Origin: an uncultured Solimonas sp.
GTDB lineage: Bacteria > Pseudomonadota > Gammaproteobacteria > Nevskiales > Nevskiaceae
Length of the DNA: 57,008 nucleotides
Direction of reading: 5' to 3'
Assembly (NCBI GenBank): GCA_946478985.1
Contig: CAMLDZ010000006.1
Location: 1 to 57,008 of the forward strand
Below the pieces are notes generated by a model. That model searched no databases, was not told the DNA's origin, and worked only from the letters and a program-made list of their open reading frames with translations. Shown piece by piece: positions 16,881 to 30,055 of the stretch (its first letter is position 1; each line of letters opens with the position of its first letter). Made by a program: the position numbers and the translations under genes.

Positions 16881-17662
16881 CAGCGGTCTGCTTCAGCCGG
16901 CGCAGGCGCGCCTTGCGCCGTGGCGATGAACAAATCCTCCAGCGTTGCCGCGCCATGCTGTCGCGGCAGCTCGCGCGGATCGCCCTGCAGCAGAATGCGG
17001 CCCTGCGCCAGAAACAGCACGCGATCGCAGACTTCCTCGACCTCGTGCATGTTGTGCGAGGTCCAGAGGATGCCGGTATCGCCGCTGTCGGCGATTGCAC
17101 GGATCATCTGCCGGATCTGTCGTGCCGACGCGGGATCGATCGATGCCGTGGGCTCGTCGAGCAACAGCAGCTGCGGCCGGTTGAGCAGCGCCTTGGCCAG
17201 GCACACGCGCGTCTGTTCGCCGGACGACAGCACGCCGCACTTGGTGGTGCGAAAGCGCTGCAGGTCGAAATGCGCGATCAATTCATCGATGCGCGCCCGC
17301 AGGCGCGGCACGCCATAGATCAGGCCAAAGAAGCGCAGGTTCTGCTCGACCGTCAGGTTGCCGGGCAGCGGCGCGTACACCGCAGCGAAGTTGGTGCGCG
17401 CCAGCGCCTGTGCGCGTTGCCGGCGCACATCATGGCGACCGATGTGGATGTCGCCGCGTGTCGGCTCCAGTACGCCCAGCACCATGTTGATGGTCGTGGT
17501 CTTGCCCGCGCCGTTGGGGCCGAGCAGGCCGACGATTTCGCCGCGGTCCAGCGTGAACGATAGATCATGGACCGCCGTTCGGCCGGCGTACTGCTTGTGC
17601 AGCGACTCGACACGGAGCGCCGCGTCCATCGGCGAGCTTGCAGGTTTCGAGGAATCGGCCAT
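16880..17662 (-). CDS. ABC transporter ATP-binding protein
   Basis: A 260-residue ATPase with Walker A GPNGAGKTT (about residues 49-57), the signature LSSGEQTRV, Walker B LLLLDEPTASIDP and a switch His in WTSHN. The order and length match ABC-2 exporters of the CcmA/NatA type. The signature reads SSGEQ where SGGQ is usual, a common variant. It partners the coupled downstream permease; what is exported cannot be told. Confidence 0.9.
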   Translation of the reverse strand: MADSSKPASSPMDAALRVESLHKQYAGRTAVHDLSFTLDRGEIVGLLGPNGAGKTTTINMVLGVLEPTRGDIHIGRHDVRRQRAQALARTNFAAVYAPLPGNLTVEQNLRFFGLIYGVPRLRARIDELIAHFDLQRFRTTKCGVLSSGEQTRVCLAKALLNRPQLLLLDEPTASIDPASARQIRQMIRAIADSGDTGILWTSHNMHEVEEVCDRVLFLAQGRILLQGDPRELPRQHGAATLEDLFIATAQGAPAPAEADR

Positions 17663-17708
17663 CGTCCGATGATAAGCAAGCGCGGGAGCCGGGGCAGCGG
17701 CAAAAAAG

Positions 17709-17739
17709 AACCCGCAGCCGGTTGAGGAAGCTGCGGGTT
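17709..17739 (-). terminator. Orphan terminator hairpin upstream of the ABC operon
   Basis: AACCCGCAGC / GCTGCGGGTT with an 11-base loop, followed on the minus strand by TTCTTTTTT. It would end a leftward transcript starting between 17740 and 17843, or readthrough from tRNA-Pro. No protein gene lies there, so a small RNA or attenuator is possible. A smaller stem GGAGC-GTTA-GCTCC lies beside it at about 17761-17774. Confidence 0.6.
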
Positions 17740-17843
17740 ATTTGCACTTGAGAGAGAAGAGGAGCTAACGCTCCGGAACCCACAGTAGCGAGCCAAGCCG
17801 ACTGCAACATGAACGTTGGTCACAGTTGCGGCGGCAAAAGCAA

Positions 17844-17872
17844 AAAAGGCCCGAGCTGGGCTCGGGCCTTTT
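17844..17872 (-). terminator. Terminator of tRNA-Pro
   Basis: AAAAGGCCCGAG / CTCGGGCCTTTT with a 5-base loop, twelve bases past the 3' end of tRNA-Pro, with U-tracts possible on both strands. Confidence 0.85.
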
Positions 17873-17883
17873 CAGGACCTGTC

Positions 17884-17960
17884 TGGTCGGGGCGACAGGA
17901 TTCGAACCTGCGACCTCTTGCTCCCGAAGCAAGCGCTCTACCAAGCTGAGCTACGCCCCG
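17884..17960 (-). tRNA. tRNA-Pro(CGG)
   Basis: On the minus strand the sequence folds as a 77-base tRNA: acceptor CGGGGCG / CGCCCCG, D-arm AGCTCAGCTTGGTAGAGC, anticodon stem CTTGC / GCAAG with loop TTCGGGA (anticodon CGG), T-arm with GTTCGAATC, discriminator A and an encoded CCA. It begins ten bases after the ispB stop on the same strand and may be processed from the ispB transcript. Confidence 0.95.
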
Positions 17961-17969
17961 TTGGCTTCT

Positions 17970-18938
17970 TCAAGCGGCGCGATCCGTGTTGAACCGGGCC
18001 AGCTCGATCATCGCAGTCTTATAAGGTGAGTCGGGAACATCACCGAGCGAATCGATCGCTGCGCGGCTGTGCCGTTCAGCGAGGGCGCGAGTGTAAGGAA
18101 TCGCCCCTGTGGATTCAACTGCTTTCAACACGTTTTCCAGCTGATCGACGCGGCCGTGGGTAATCGCGTCGCGAATCAGCTCGCGCTGCGTCGCATCGCC
18201 GCTGCGCATGGCCTGGATCAGCGGCAATGTCGGCTTGCCTTCGGCCAGATCGGTGCCGACGTTCTTGCCGCTGATCGTCGCGTCGGCTGTGTAGTCGAGC
18301 ACGTCGTCGATCAGCTGGAACGCCAGGCCCAGGTGGTGGCCGTATGCATGCATCGCCTGCTGCATGGCCTCGCCCTGCTCGGCGGAAATCGCGCCGAGCC
18401 GGCAGCCGGCCTCGAACAGGCGCGCGGTCTTCAACTCGATGACGCGCAGGTAGCGGGTTTCGTCGGTATCGGGGTCGCCGCAGTTGAGCAGCTGCAGCAC
18501 TTCGCCCTCGGCGATCGCATTGGTGGCGTCGGCCATGACCTGCATGACCTGCATGCGTCCGGACTCCACCATCATCTGGAAGGCACGCGAGTAGAGGAAA
18601 TCGCCGCACAGCACGGCGCCGGCATTGCCCCAGACCGCGTTGGCCGTCTTCTGGCCGCGGCGCAGGCCGGATTCGTCGACGACGTCGTCGTGCAGCAGCG
18701 TCGAGGTATGGATGAACTCGATCATCGCCGCGTGAATCACGGCTTCGCTGCCCTGGGCGCCAAGCGCGCGGGCGGCGAGCAGGACCAGGGCCGGGCGCAG
18801 GCGCTTGCCGCCGGCGGCCGTGATGTAGCGACCGATCTCGTTGATCAAGGCCACTTGCGACTGCAGTCGGGCGTGGATGGTGTCGTCCACTTGCCGCATG
18901 TCGCCGACAATGGGTGCGAGAATCGATTTGAGGTCCAT
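17970..18938 (-). CDS. ispB: Polyprenyl (octaprenyl-type) diphosphate synthase
   Basis: A 322-residue all-helical trans-prenyltransferase with both Asp-rich motifs: LLHDDVVD near residues 81-88 and LIDDVLDY near 213-220. GGKRLRPALVLLAA at the front and GKNVGTDLAEGKPTLPLI are also typical. It elongates isoprenoid diphosphate with IPP to build the ubiquinone side chain. Length and the divergent position next to rplU-rpmA fit ispB. Chain length cannot be read with certainty. Confidence 0.92.
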   Translation of the reverse strand: MDLKSILAPIVGDMRQVDDTIHARLQSQVALINEIGRYITAAGGKRLRPALVLLAARALGAQGSEAVIHAAMIEFIHTSTLLHDDVVDESGLRRGQKTANAVWGNAGAVLCGDFLYSRAFQMMVESGRMQVMQVMADATNAIAEGEVLQLLNCGDPDTDETRYLRVIELKTARLFEAGCRLGAISAEQGEAMQQAMHAYGHHLGLAFQLIDDVLDYTADATISGKNVGTDLAEGKPTLPLIQAMRSGDATQRELIRDAITHGRVDQLENVLKAVESTGAIPYTRALAERHSRAAIDSLGDVPDSPYKTAMIELARFNTDRAA

Positions 18939-19060
18939 AGGGCGGCGCGATCCTAGGCGGACGGCCGCTTGACCGTCAATGAGTTAGACCAATAAATACC
19001 AATCAGCTGGAAGGCGGAAACCGGGTATCCGGCGCTACCGCAACGGCGCGATCTATATTA

Positions 19061-19089
19061 TTGACCTTTGCCGGTCGCGTCCCTACAAT
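19061..19089 (+). promoter_or_regulatory. Sigma-70 promoter for rplU-rpmA
   Basis: TTGACC and TACAAT hexamers separated by exactly 17 bases, about 70 bases before the rplU ATG. This is the best housekeeping promoter match I see in the window. Confidence 0.85.
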
Positions 19090-19166
19090 TGCGCGCTCTT
19101 TTGCGGGCCGACCCAGGTTCCGCGGCGCTGTCGTCTGCGTCAGGTCAACGATTCCGGAGTCATACG

Positions 19167-19478
19167 ATGTACGCGGTCATTAAAACCGGTGGCAAGCAGT
19201 ACAAGGTTTCCCAGGGCGACACGCTCAAGGTCGAAACCCTCGTGGCGGAAGTCGGCAGCACCATTTCGTTCGACGAAGTGCTGCTGGTGGGCGAAGGCGA
19301 GCAGATCACCGTCGGTGCTCCGCTGGTCGCCGGTGGTGCGGTCAAGGCGGAAGTGCTCTCGCACGGCCGCGGCGACAAGATCCGCATCGTCAAGCACCGC
19401 CGCCGCAAGCATTATCACAAGGAGCAGGGTCATCGGCAGAACTTCACGGAAGTGAAGGTCACCGAGATCGTCCGCTAA
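19167..19478 (+). CDS. rplU: 50S ribosomal protein bL21
   Basis: A 103-residue protein starting [14 protein letters not shown] at ATG 19167, with CCGGAG upstream. It contains [20 protein letters not shown] near the C-terminus, the basic 23S rRNA-binding loop of bL21. The frame extends upstream but the family start is clear. First gene of rplU-rpmA. Confidence 0.98.
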   Translation: MYAVIKTGGKQYKVSQGDTLKVETLVAEVGSTISFDEVLLVGEGEQITVGAPLVAGGAVKAEVLSHGRGDKIRIVKHRRRKHYHKEQGHRQNFTEVKVTEIVR

Positions 19479-19496
19479 GGTTCCGGAGCAAGATCC

Positions 19497-21055
<1,559 letters not shown>

Positions 21056-21093
21056 TTCTTCATTCCCTCAATTTTCACGATCGATCGCTCCTC

Positions 21094-22227
21094 ATGACGG
21101 CCGCGCGCAGCAAACTCGTCGATACCCGCCGCTGGGTCATCAAGGTCGGCAGCTCGCTGGTGACGGCCAAGGGCGCCGGGCTCGATCACGAGGCGATTGC
21201 CGATTGGTGCATGCAGATCGCGCAGCTGCGCGCGATGGGCAAGCAGATCGTGCTGGTATCGTCGGGCGCGGTCGCCGAAGGCATGGCCCGGCTCGGGCTG
21301 AAGAAGCGGCCCGGCACACTGCACGAGCTGCAGGCCACTGCCGCCGTCGGCCAGATGGGCCTGGTGCGTGCCTATGAAACCGAATTCCACAAGCACGGCA
21401 TCCGCGCCGCGCAGATCCTGCTGACGCATGAAGACGTGGCCGATCGCGGCCGCTATCTGAACGCGCGCGGCACGCTGAACACGCTGCTGGAGCTGGGCGT
21501 GGTGCCGGTGGTCAACGAGAACGACACGGTCGCCACTGACGAGATCCGCCTCGGCGATAACGACACCCTGGGCGCCCTGACCGTCAATCTGGTCGAAGCC
21601 GATCTGCTGGTGCTGCTGACCGATCAGGAGGGTCTGTTCGACGCCGATCCGCGCGTGGTGCCGACCGCGGCGCTGGTGCCGGAGGCCGATCTCGCCGACC
21701 CGACGCTGGTGGGCATGGCCGGCGACAGCAAGGGCGTGCTCGGTCGCGGCGGCATGCGCACCAAGCTCAATGCGGCCTACACCGCAGCGCGCTCGGGTGC
21801 GGCGACGGTGATCGCGCATGGCCGCAAGCCGGACGCGCTGGTGCAGATTGCGCGCGGCGTCGAGATCGGCAGCCTGCTCAAGCCGGCGCAGGGCGTGATG
21901 ACCGCGCGCAAGCGCTGGATCGCCGGCCAGCTGCAGCTGCGCGGCAAGCTGCACCTGGACGAGGGCGCGGCGCGGGTGGTGCGCGAACGAGGTCGCAGCC
22001 TGCTGCCGGTCGGCGTCAGCAAGATCGAGGGAACGTTCTTTCGCGGTGATCTGGTGCAGCTGCTCGACCCGGACGGCAGCGAAGTGGCGCGCGGCTTGAG
22101 CAACTACGACGCCGACGATGCCGCCAAGATCATTGGCAGCAAGGGCGAAGAGTTGCAGGCGCGGCTCGGCTACGTTGGCGAGCCGGAGCTGGTGCATCGC
22201 GACAACATGGCGCTCAAAGGACGCTGA
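21094..22227 (+). CDS. proB: Glutamate 5-kinase
   Basis: A 377-residue enzyme with an N-terminal amino-acid kinase domain ([48 protein letters not shown]) and a C-terminal PUA domain from about residue 280 ([47 protein letters not shown]). It phosphorylates glutamate in the first step of proline synthesis and is usually feedback-inhibited by proline. It follows obgE closely and ends at a terminator shared with rpsT. Confidence 0.96.
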   Translation: MTAARSKLVDTRRWVIKVGSSLVTAKGAGLDHEAIADWCMQIAQLRAMGKQIVLVSSGAVAEGMARLGLKKRPGTLHELQATAAVGQMGLVRAYETEFHKHGIRAAQILLTHEDVADRGRYLNARGTLNTLLELGVVPVVNENDTVATDEIRLGDNDTLGALTVNLVEADLLVLLTDQEGLFDADPRVVPTAALVPEADLADPTLVGMAGDSKGVLGRGGMRTKLNAAYTAARSGAATVIAHGRKPDALVQIARGVEIGSLLKPAQGVMTARKRWIAGQLQLRGKLHLDEGAARVVRERGRSLLPVGVSKIEGTFFRGDLVQLLDPDGSEVARGLSNYDADDAAKIIGSKGEELQARLGYVGEPELVHRDNMALKGR

Positions 22228-22266
22228 GCTGCGGATCCAGGTCGCTGCGCAAAGCGGCCGGGCAAC

Positions 22267-22296
22267 AAAAAAGCGGGCCTTTCGGCCCGCTTTTTT
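22267..22296. terminator. Bidirectional terminator between proB and rpsT
   Basis: AAAAAAGCGGGCC / GGCCCGCTTTTTT with a 4-base loop; A and T runs on both sides serve both converging genes. Confidence 0.92.
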
Positions 22297-22312
22297 ATGT
22301 ACCGCGGAAAGA

Positions 22313-22576
22313 TCAGGCCAGGGCCAGGATCTTCGCCGACAGGCGCGACTTGTGGCGCGCCGCCTTGTTCTTGTGAATCTGACCCTTGTCCGCATAGCGG
22401 TCGACGACCGGCACCATTTCGGCGTAGGCAGCGGTGGCGGCGGCCTTGTCCTTGGCGTCGATGGCCTTGACGACCTTCTTGATGTAGGTACGGATCATCG
22501 AGCGCTGGGCGACGTTGCGGGCGCGGCGCTTCTCGGACTGGCGGGCGCGCTTTTTGGCGCTGGCAATGTTGGCCAA
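22313..22576 (-). CDS. rpsT: 30S ribosomal protein bS20, TTG start
   Basis: An 87-residue basic protein, (M)[20 protein letters not shown], typical of bS20. The start is a TTG at 22574-22576 behind GGAG. E. coli rpsT also uses a UUG start, linked there to autoregulation of S20 synthesis, so the same control may apply here. It is convergent with proB and divergent from murJ, a standard gammaproteobacterial arrangement. Confidence 0.96.
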   Translation of the reverse strand: MANIASAKKRARQSEKRRARNVAQRSMIRTYIKKVVKAIDAKDKAAATAAYAEMVPVVDRYADKGQIHKNKAARHKSRLSAKILALA

Positions 22577-22744
22577 GGCAAAACTCCTGAAAACTTGGTT
22601 TGCGGCTAATTTGAAGGCCGCGGAGTATGGAGATGGGGCCTGGGCTTGTCAACTTCCGCTCACCGTGCGGGGAACCGGCAAAGCCGCTGAAAACCTGCAT
22701 GTTTCCCGATCCGCGAAAGACTTAGCCGCTACACTTCGCGCCCT

Positions 22745-24289
22745 ATGTCGAAATCCCTGCTGCGCGCCTCCGGCATCATCGGTCTGATGACCCTGCTGTC
22801 GCGCGTGCTGGGTTTTGTCCGCGAGATCATGCTGGCCGCGGCCTTTGGCGCCGGCGGCGGCATGGACGCGTTCCTGGTTGCGCTGATGATCCCGAACTTC
22901 GGCCGCCGCATGTTCGCCGAGGGCGCATTTTCGCAGGCCTTCGTGCCGGTGTTCACGGAGACCAAAACCCGCGGTTCGCACGAAGACGCGCGCGATATGG
23001 TCGCGGTGGTGATGGGCACGCTCGGCGGCTGGCTGGCGCTGATCACCCTCGTCGGCTGCGTGGCCGCGCCGCTGCTGGTGTGGGCATTCGCTTCGGGTTT
23101 TGCCAGCGAGCCGGGCAAGGCGGCATTGTCGGCCGAGCTGCTGCGCTGGACCTTTCCTTATCTGATGTTCATCTCGCTGACCTCGATGGCCGGCGGCGTG
23201 CTCAACGCCTACGGCAAGTTCGCGGTGCCGGCGTTCACGCCGGTGATCCTCAATCTGTGCCTGATTGCCTCGGCGTTCATCGATTCCGGCTCGGTGCAGG
23301 CCCTGGCCTGGGCAGTGTTCGCTGCCGGCATCCTGCAATTCGTCTTCCAGCTGCCGTCGCTGGCCGCCCTGCGCCTGCTGCCGCCGCCGCGCTGGGCCTG
23401 GCGCGACGCGCGCGTGCAGCGGATCTTCAAGCTGATGATTCCGGTGATGATCGGCTCCTCGGTGGCGCAGATCAGCCTGCTGCTCAACAACAATCTGTCG
23501 ACGCACCTGGGTGACGGTTCGGTCAGCTGGCTTTATTACGCCAACCGCCTGATGGAGTTCCCGCTCGGCATCTTCAGCATCGCCATCGGCACCGCGATCC
23601 TGCCGGCACTTTCGGCGCAGCACGCGCTGAAATCCGCGGAGCAGTTCTCGGCGACGCTGGACTGGGGCCTGCGGCTGATGCTGGTGATCGGCCTGCCGGC
23701 GGCGGTCGGCATGATCGTCATGGCCGGGCCGCTGGTTGCCACGGTCTACGGCCATGGCCGCTTCGGTGATGACGATGTGTGGATGACGACCTATGCGCTG
23801 TGGGCTTACGGGCTGGGCTTCATCGGCTTCTCGCTGATCAAGGTGCTGGTGCCGGGCTTTTACGCGCGGCAGGAAACGCGTTTGCCGGTGCGCTTTGCGA
23901 TCACCGGGCTCATCGTCGGCATGACGGTCAGCCTGCTGCTGTTCGTTTGCGCCAAGCAGTTCGACTGGCAGGCCGCACACGTCGGTCTGGCGGCATCGAC
24001 GACGATCACCGCCTGGGTCAATGCGGTATTGCTGTTTCATCGGCTGCGCCGCGATGGCGTCTACCGTCCTGCGCCCGGCTGGGCGCTGTTCGGGCTGCGC
24101 CTGCTGCTCGCCAACGCCGTGCTCGGTGCCGGCATCGTCTTCGCCGCCGGGCCGCTGGCCGACTGGCTGGCCAGCGACGCGGCGACACGCGCCTTGCGCA
24201 CGCTGCTGATCGTCGTTGCGGCGATTGGCATCTACTTTGCCGTGCTGGCGGCCAGCGGCCTGCGGCTGCATCATTTCCGCAGGCATTGA
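22745..24289 (+). CDS. murJ: Lipid II flippase MurJ
   Basis: A 514-residue inner-membrane protein of the MOP superfamily with about fourteen hydrophobic segments. The N-terminus LLRASGIIGLMTLLSRVLGFVREI and the RRMFAEGAFSQAFVPVF segment are MurJ hallmarks. It flips lipid-linked peptidoglycan precursor to the periplasm. ribF starts eight bases after its stop. Confidence 0.95.
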   Translation: MSKSLLRASGIIGLMTLLSRVLGFVREIMLAAAFGAGGGMDAFLVALMIPNFGRRMFAEGAFSQAFVPVFTETKTRGSHEDARDMVAVVMGTLGGWLALITLVGCVAAPLLVWAFASGFASEPGKAALSAELLRWTFPYLMFISLTSMAGGVLNAYGKFAVPAFTPVILNLCLIASAFIDSGSVQALAWAVFAAGILQFVFQLPSLAALRLLPPPRWAWRDARVQRIFKLMIPVMIGSSVAQISLLLNNNLSTHLGDGSVSWLYYANRLMEFPLGIFSIAIGTAILPALSAQHALKSAEQFSATLDWGLRLMLVIGLPAAVGMIVMAGPLVATVYGHGRFGDDDVWMTTYALWAYGLGFIGFSLIKVLVPGFYARQETRLPVRFAITGLIVGMTVSLLLFVCAKQFDWQAAHVGLAASTTITAWVNAVLLFHRLRRDGVYRPAPGWALFGLRLLLANAVLGAGIVFAAGPLADWLASDAATRALRTLLIVVAAIGIYFAVLAASGLRLHHFRRH

Positions 24290-24297
24290 GAGAGCCC

Positions 24298-25239
24298 ATG
24301 CAACTCATCCGCGGCGTCCACAACCTGCCAGCCGACTGGCCTGGCTGCGCGCTGACCATCGGCAATTTCGACGGCATCCACCGCGGCCATCTGGCGCTGA
24401 TCGCGCGTACCGCCGAGCGCGCGCGGGCACTCAGGCTGCCGCTGGCGGTGCTGTGTTTCGAGCCGACGCCACGCGAGTTCTTCGCACCGGCCGCGGCGCC
24501 CGGCCGGGTCAGCACGCTGCGTACCAAGCTGGCCGATTTCGCCGCCGCCGGCGTCGACGCGGTGATCGTGCAGCGCTTCGGCCGGCCGTTCTGCGGCCTG
24601 AGCGGGCAGGAATTCGTCGATCAGGTGATCCTCGCCCGGCTCAAGGCGCACGCGGTGGTGGTCGGCGACGACTTCGTCTTCGGTGCGCAGCGCAGCGGCA
24701 ACCTGGAGCTGCTGCAGCGCTGCGGTGCCGAGCGTGGTTTCAGCGCCGAGGGGCTCGGCAGTGTCTGCGTCGGCGCGCAGCGCGCCAGTTCGACGGCGCT
24801 GCGGGCAGCGCTGGCGGTGCCCGATCTGGACCAGGCCGCGCAGATTCTCGGCCGGCCGTACCGTCTGCTTGGCCCGGTGGTGCACGGCCTGCAGCTCGGC
24901 CGCAAGCTGGACATGCCGACCGCCAACCTCAACCTGCGCCGCCGGCCGGCGATGCGGCTCGGCGTCTATGCGGTGCGGGCGCGCATCGACGGCGCGCCCA
25001 GGCGCTGGGCCGGCGTCGCCGCGATCGGCGTGCGGCCGACGCTGGGCATCACCCGCTGCCTGCTGGAGACGCATCTGTTTGACAGCCCGGGCGATATCTA
25101 CGGCCGGCTGCTCGACGTCGAGTTCCGGCATTTCCTGCGGCCGGAGGAGCGCTTCGATTCGCTCGATGCCCTGCAGTTGCAGATGCAGCGCGACAAGGCG
25201 GATGCAATGGCCTTTTTGGGCGCCGAAGCCGATAATTGA
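24298..25239 (+). CDS. ribF: Bifunctional riboflavin kinase/FMN adenylyltransferase
   Basis: A 313-residue enzyme starting at ATG 24298. The N-terminal FAD synthetase domain has TIGNFDGIHRGHLAL and later SSTALRAAL. The C-terminal riboflavin kinase domain has GRPYRLLGPVVHGLQLGR and the MPTANL motif. It makes FMN and then FAD. The murJ-ribF-ileS-lspA-ispH order is conserved in gammaproteobacteria. Confidence 0.95.
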   Translation: MQLIRGVHNLPADWPGCALTIGNFDGIHRGHLALIARTAERARALRLPLAVLCFEPTPREFFAPAAAPGRVSTLRTKLADFAAAGVDAVIVQRFGRPFCGLSGQEFVDQVILARLKAHAVVVGDDFVFGAQRSGNLELLQRCGAERGFSAEGLGSVCVGAQRASSTALRAALAVPDLDQAAQILGRPYRLLGPVVHGLQLGRKLDMPTANLNLRRRPAMRLGVYAVRARIDGAPRRWAGVAAIGVRPTLGITRCLLETHLFDSPGDIYGRLLDVEFRHFLRPEERFDSLDALQLQMQRDKADAMAFLGAEADN

Positions 25240-25319
25240 CGGCTTGTTCAGCGGCGATCTGCGCCGTTCCCGATGCCCGGCCGTGATCCGGCGGCGTCCG
25301 ACTTCTCGTCTCGTCTACC

Positions 25320-28153
<2,834 letters not shown>

Positions 28154-28154
<1 letters not shown>

Positions 28155-28549
28155 TGCTGCGCCGTCTCTCCCTCTCGTTCAGCGCCGGTGTCGCCGCTGC
28201 GCTGCTGGCCAGCGTCTGCTTCTGGGCGCTCGGGCATTTCGGCGTGACGGCGCGGCTGCAGGTCGCGCTGGCACCGGCGCTGTCGCCGCACTGGCTGTAT
28301 CCGCGGCTGGTGCTGGGCGGACTGTGGGGTCTGTTGCTGCTGTTGCCGCTGGCGCGCAATCCGCTGCTGCGCGGCATCGTCATCGCGCTGCCGCCGGCGG
28401 CCGTGCAGCTGCTATGGATCTTCCCGTTCCAAAGCGGCCAGGGCTGGGGCGGCCTGGAGCTGGGTTTGCTGACCCCGGCGGTGATCCTGCTGGTGCAACT
28501 GGTCTGGGGCTGGACTGCGGTACTCTGGGCGCGCGCAACGGGGTTGTAA
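28154..28549 (+). CDS. Small membrane protein between ileS and lspA
   Basis: A 131-residue hydrophobic protein with about four predicted membrane segments: residues 8-28, 50-65, 74-92 and 102-125. Its ATG shares a base with the ileS stop, indicating translational coupling, and lspA follows 16 bases later. I do not recognise the family and do not recall it as standard in this operon. The position suggests an envelope or lipoprotein-maturation link, which is inference only. Confidence 0.75.
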
Positions 28550-28565
28550 GACAAGCGGACGGGCA

Positions 28566-29060
28566 ATGGCACTGCAATTCAAGAATGTCTACTGGCTGTG
28601 GTTGAGCGCGCTGGTGATCGCGCTGGACCAGGTCAGCAAGCAGATCATCGTGCGCAGCTTGAGCTGGTTCGACACCGTGGCAGTGCTGCCGAATCTCAAC
28701 ATCGTGCACATGCGCAACACCGGTGCCGCGTTCTCGATGATGTCGGACGCCTCGCCGGTGGTGTTCGTGCTGCTCGGCAGCGCAGTCAGCATCGGCATCC
28801 TGCTGTGGCTGCGCAAGCATCCGCACGAGCAGCGGCTGATCGCGGCGGCGCTGTCGCTGATCATGGGCGGCGCGCTGGGCAATGTCATCGACCGTGTCAC
28901 GCGAGGTCACGTGGTCGATTTCATCGATTTCTACGTCGGTCGCTGGCACTTCGCGGCGTTCAACGTCGCCGACATCGCCATCAGCTGCGGTGCCGGCCTG
29001 CTGATTCTCGACATGCTGCTCGACATGCGGCGCCGCAAGGCCGCCGGGGCGGAATCCTGA
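28566..29060 (+). CDS. lspA: Lipoprotein signal peptidase II
   Basis: A 164-residue inner-membrane aspartyl peptidase with four hydrophobic helices. Signatures are [31 protein letters not shown] and [10 protein letters not shown]; the Asp residues in NVIDR and VVDFID correspond to the catalytic pair. It removes signal peptides from diacylglyceryl-modified prolipoproteins; several likely clients are encoded in this window. The stop overlaps the ispH start. Confidence 0.95.
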   Translation: MALQFKNVYWLWLSALVIALDQVSKQIIVRSLSWFDTVAVLPNLNIVHMRNTGAAFSMMSDASPVVFVLLGSAVSIGILLWLRKHPHEQRLIAAALSLIMGGALGNVIDRVTRGHVVDFIDFYVGRWHFAAFNVADIAISCGAGLLILDMLLDMRRRKAAGAES

Positions 29061-30025
29061 TGGACATCCTGCTGGCCAATCCGCGCGGCTTCTGTGCCGG
29101 TGTCGACCGTGCGATCGAGATCGTCGAGCGCGCGCTGGAGCTGCTCGGCGCGCCGATCTACGTGCGCCACGAAGTCGTGCACAACCGCTTCGTGGTCGAG
29201 AACCTGCGCGCCAAGGGCGCGGTCTTCGTCGAGGAAGTCGACGAGGTGCCGGCCGGTGCCACCTGCATCTTCTCCGCGCACGGCGTTTCGCAGACGGTTC
29301 GCGCCGCCGCCGCCGAGCGCAATCTGACGGTGTTCGACGCGACCTGCCCGCTGGTCACCAAGGTCCACATCGAGGTCAAGAAGTACTCCCGCGAAGGTCG
29401 CGAGGTGGTGCTGATCGGCCACGCCGGCCACCCGGAAGTCGAGGGCACGATGGGCCAGTTCGACGGTGCCAACGGTGGCCACATTCATCTGGTCGAGACG
29501 CCCGAGGACGTGGCGCAGCTGCCGGTCGCGCCGGGTGATTCGATCGCCTACGTCACGCAGACCACGCTGTCGATGGACGACACTGCCAAGGTGATCGACG
29601 CGCTGCGCGTGCGCTTTCCGCAGATCCACGGTCCGCGCAAGGATGACATCTGCTACGCCACGCAGAACCGCCAGGACGCCGTCAAGGAGATGGCCGAGCG
29701 CTGCGATGTGCTGCTGGTGGTCGGCTCGCGCAACAGTTCCAACTCCAACCGCCTGCGTGAGCTGGCCGAAAGCCGCGGCACGCCGGCACACCTGATCGAC
29801 GGTGCCGACGATATCCGCGCCGAATGGCTGGCCGGCAAGCAGGCGGTCGGCGTCACCGCCGGCGCCTCGGCGCCTGAGGTGCTGGTCCGCGCGGTGATCG
29901 ACAAGCTCAAGTCGCTGGGCGGCCGCCAGGCGCAGGAACTGCCGGGCCGTGAGGAACACGTGGTGTTCTCGCTGCCGCCGGCGCTGCGCAAGGCGACACG
30001 CTCCAGCGAGCTGGTCTCGCGCTAG
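29060..30025 (+). CDS. ispH: 4-hydroxy-3-methylbut-2-enyl diphosphate reductase
   Basis: A 321-residue iron-sulfur enzyme, the last step of the MEP isoprenoid pathway. Conserved Cys ligands are in [22 protein letters not shown] and [11 protein letters not shown], and TQTTLS and [10 protein letters not shown] are also present. The ATG overlaps the lspA stop (TGATG). In many relatives fkpB lies between these two genes; it is absent here. Confidence 0.97.
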   Translation: MDILLANPRGFCAGVDRAIEIVERALELLGAPIYVRHEVVHNRFVVENLRAKGAVFVEEVDEVPAGATCIFSAHGVSQTVRAAAAERNLTVFDATCPLVTKVHIEVKKYSREGREVVLIGHAGHPEVEGTMGQFDGANGGHIHLVETPEDVAQLPVAPGDSIAYVTQTTLSMDDTAKVIDALRVRFPQIHGPRKDDICYATQNRQDAVKEMAERCDVLLVVGSRNSSNSNRLRELAESRGTPAHLIDGADDIRAEWLAGKQAVGVTAGASAPEVLVRAVIDKLKSLGGRQAQELPGREEHVVFSLPPALRKATRSSELVSR

Positions 30026-30055
30026 CGATCCCGGCACGGGCGGTCGCGCGATTTC

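Noticed and set aside
18838..18847. TTGATCAAGG inside ispB as an FNR-type site
   Set aside because: It lacks the four-base spacer and lies within coding sequence.
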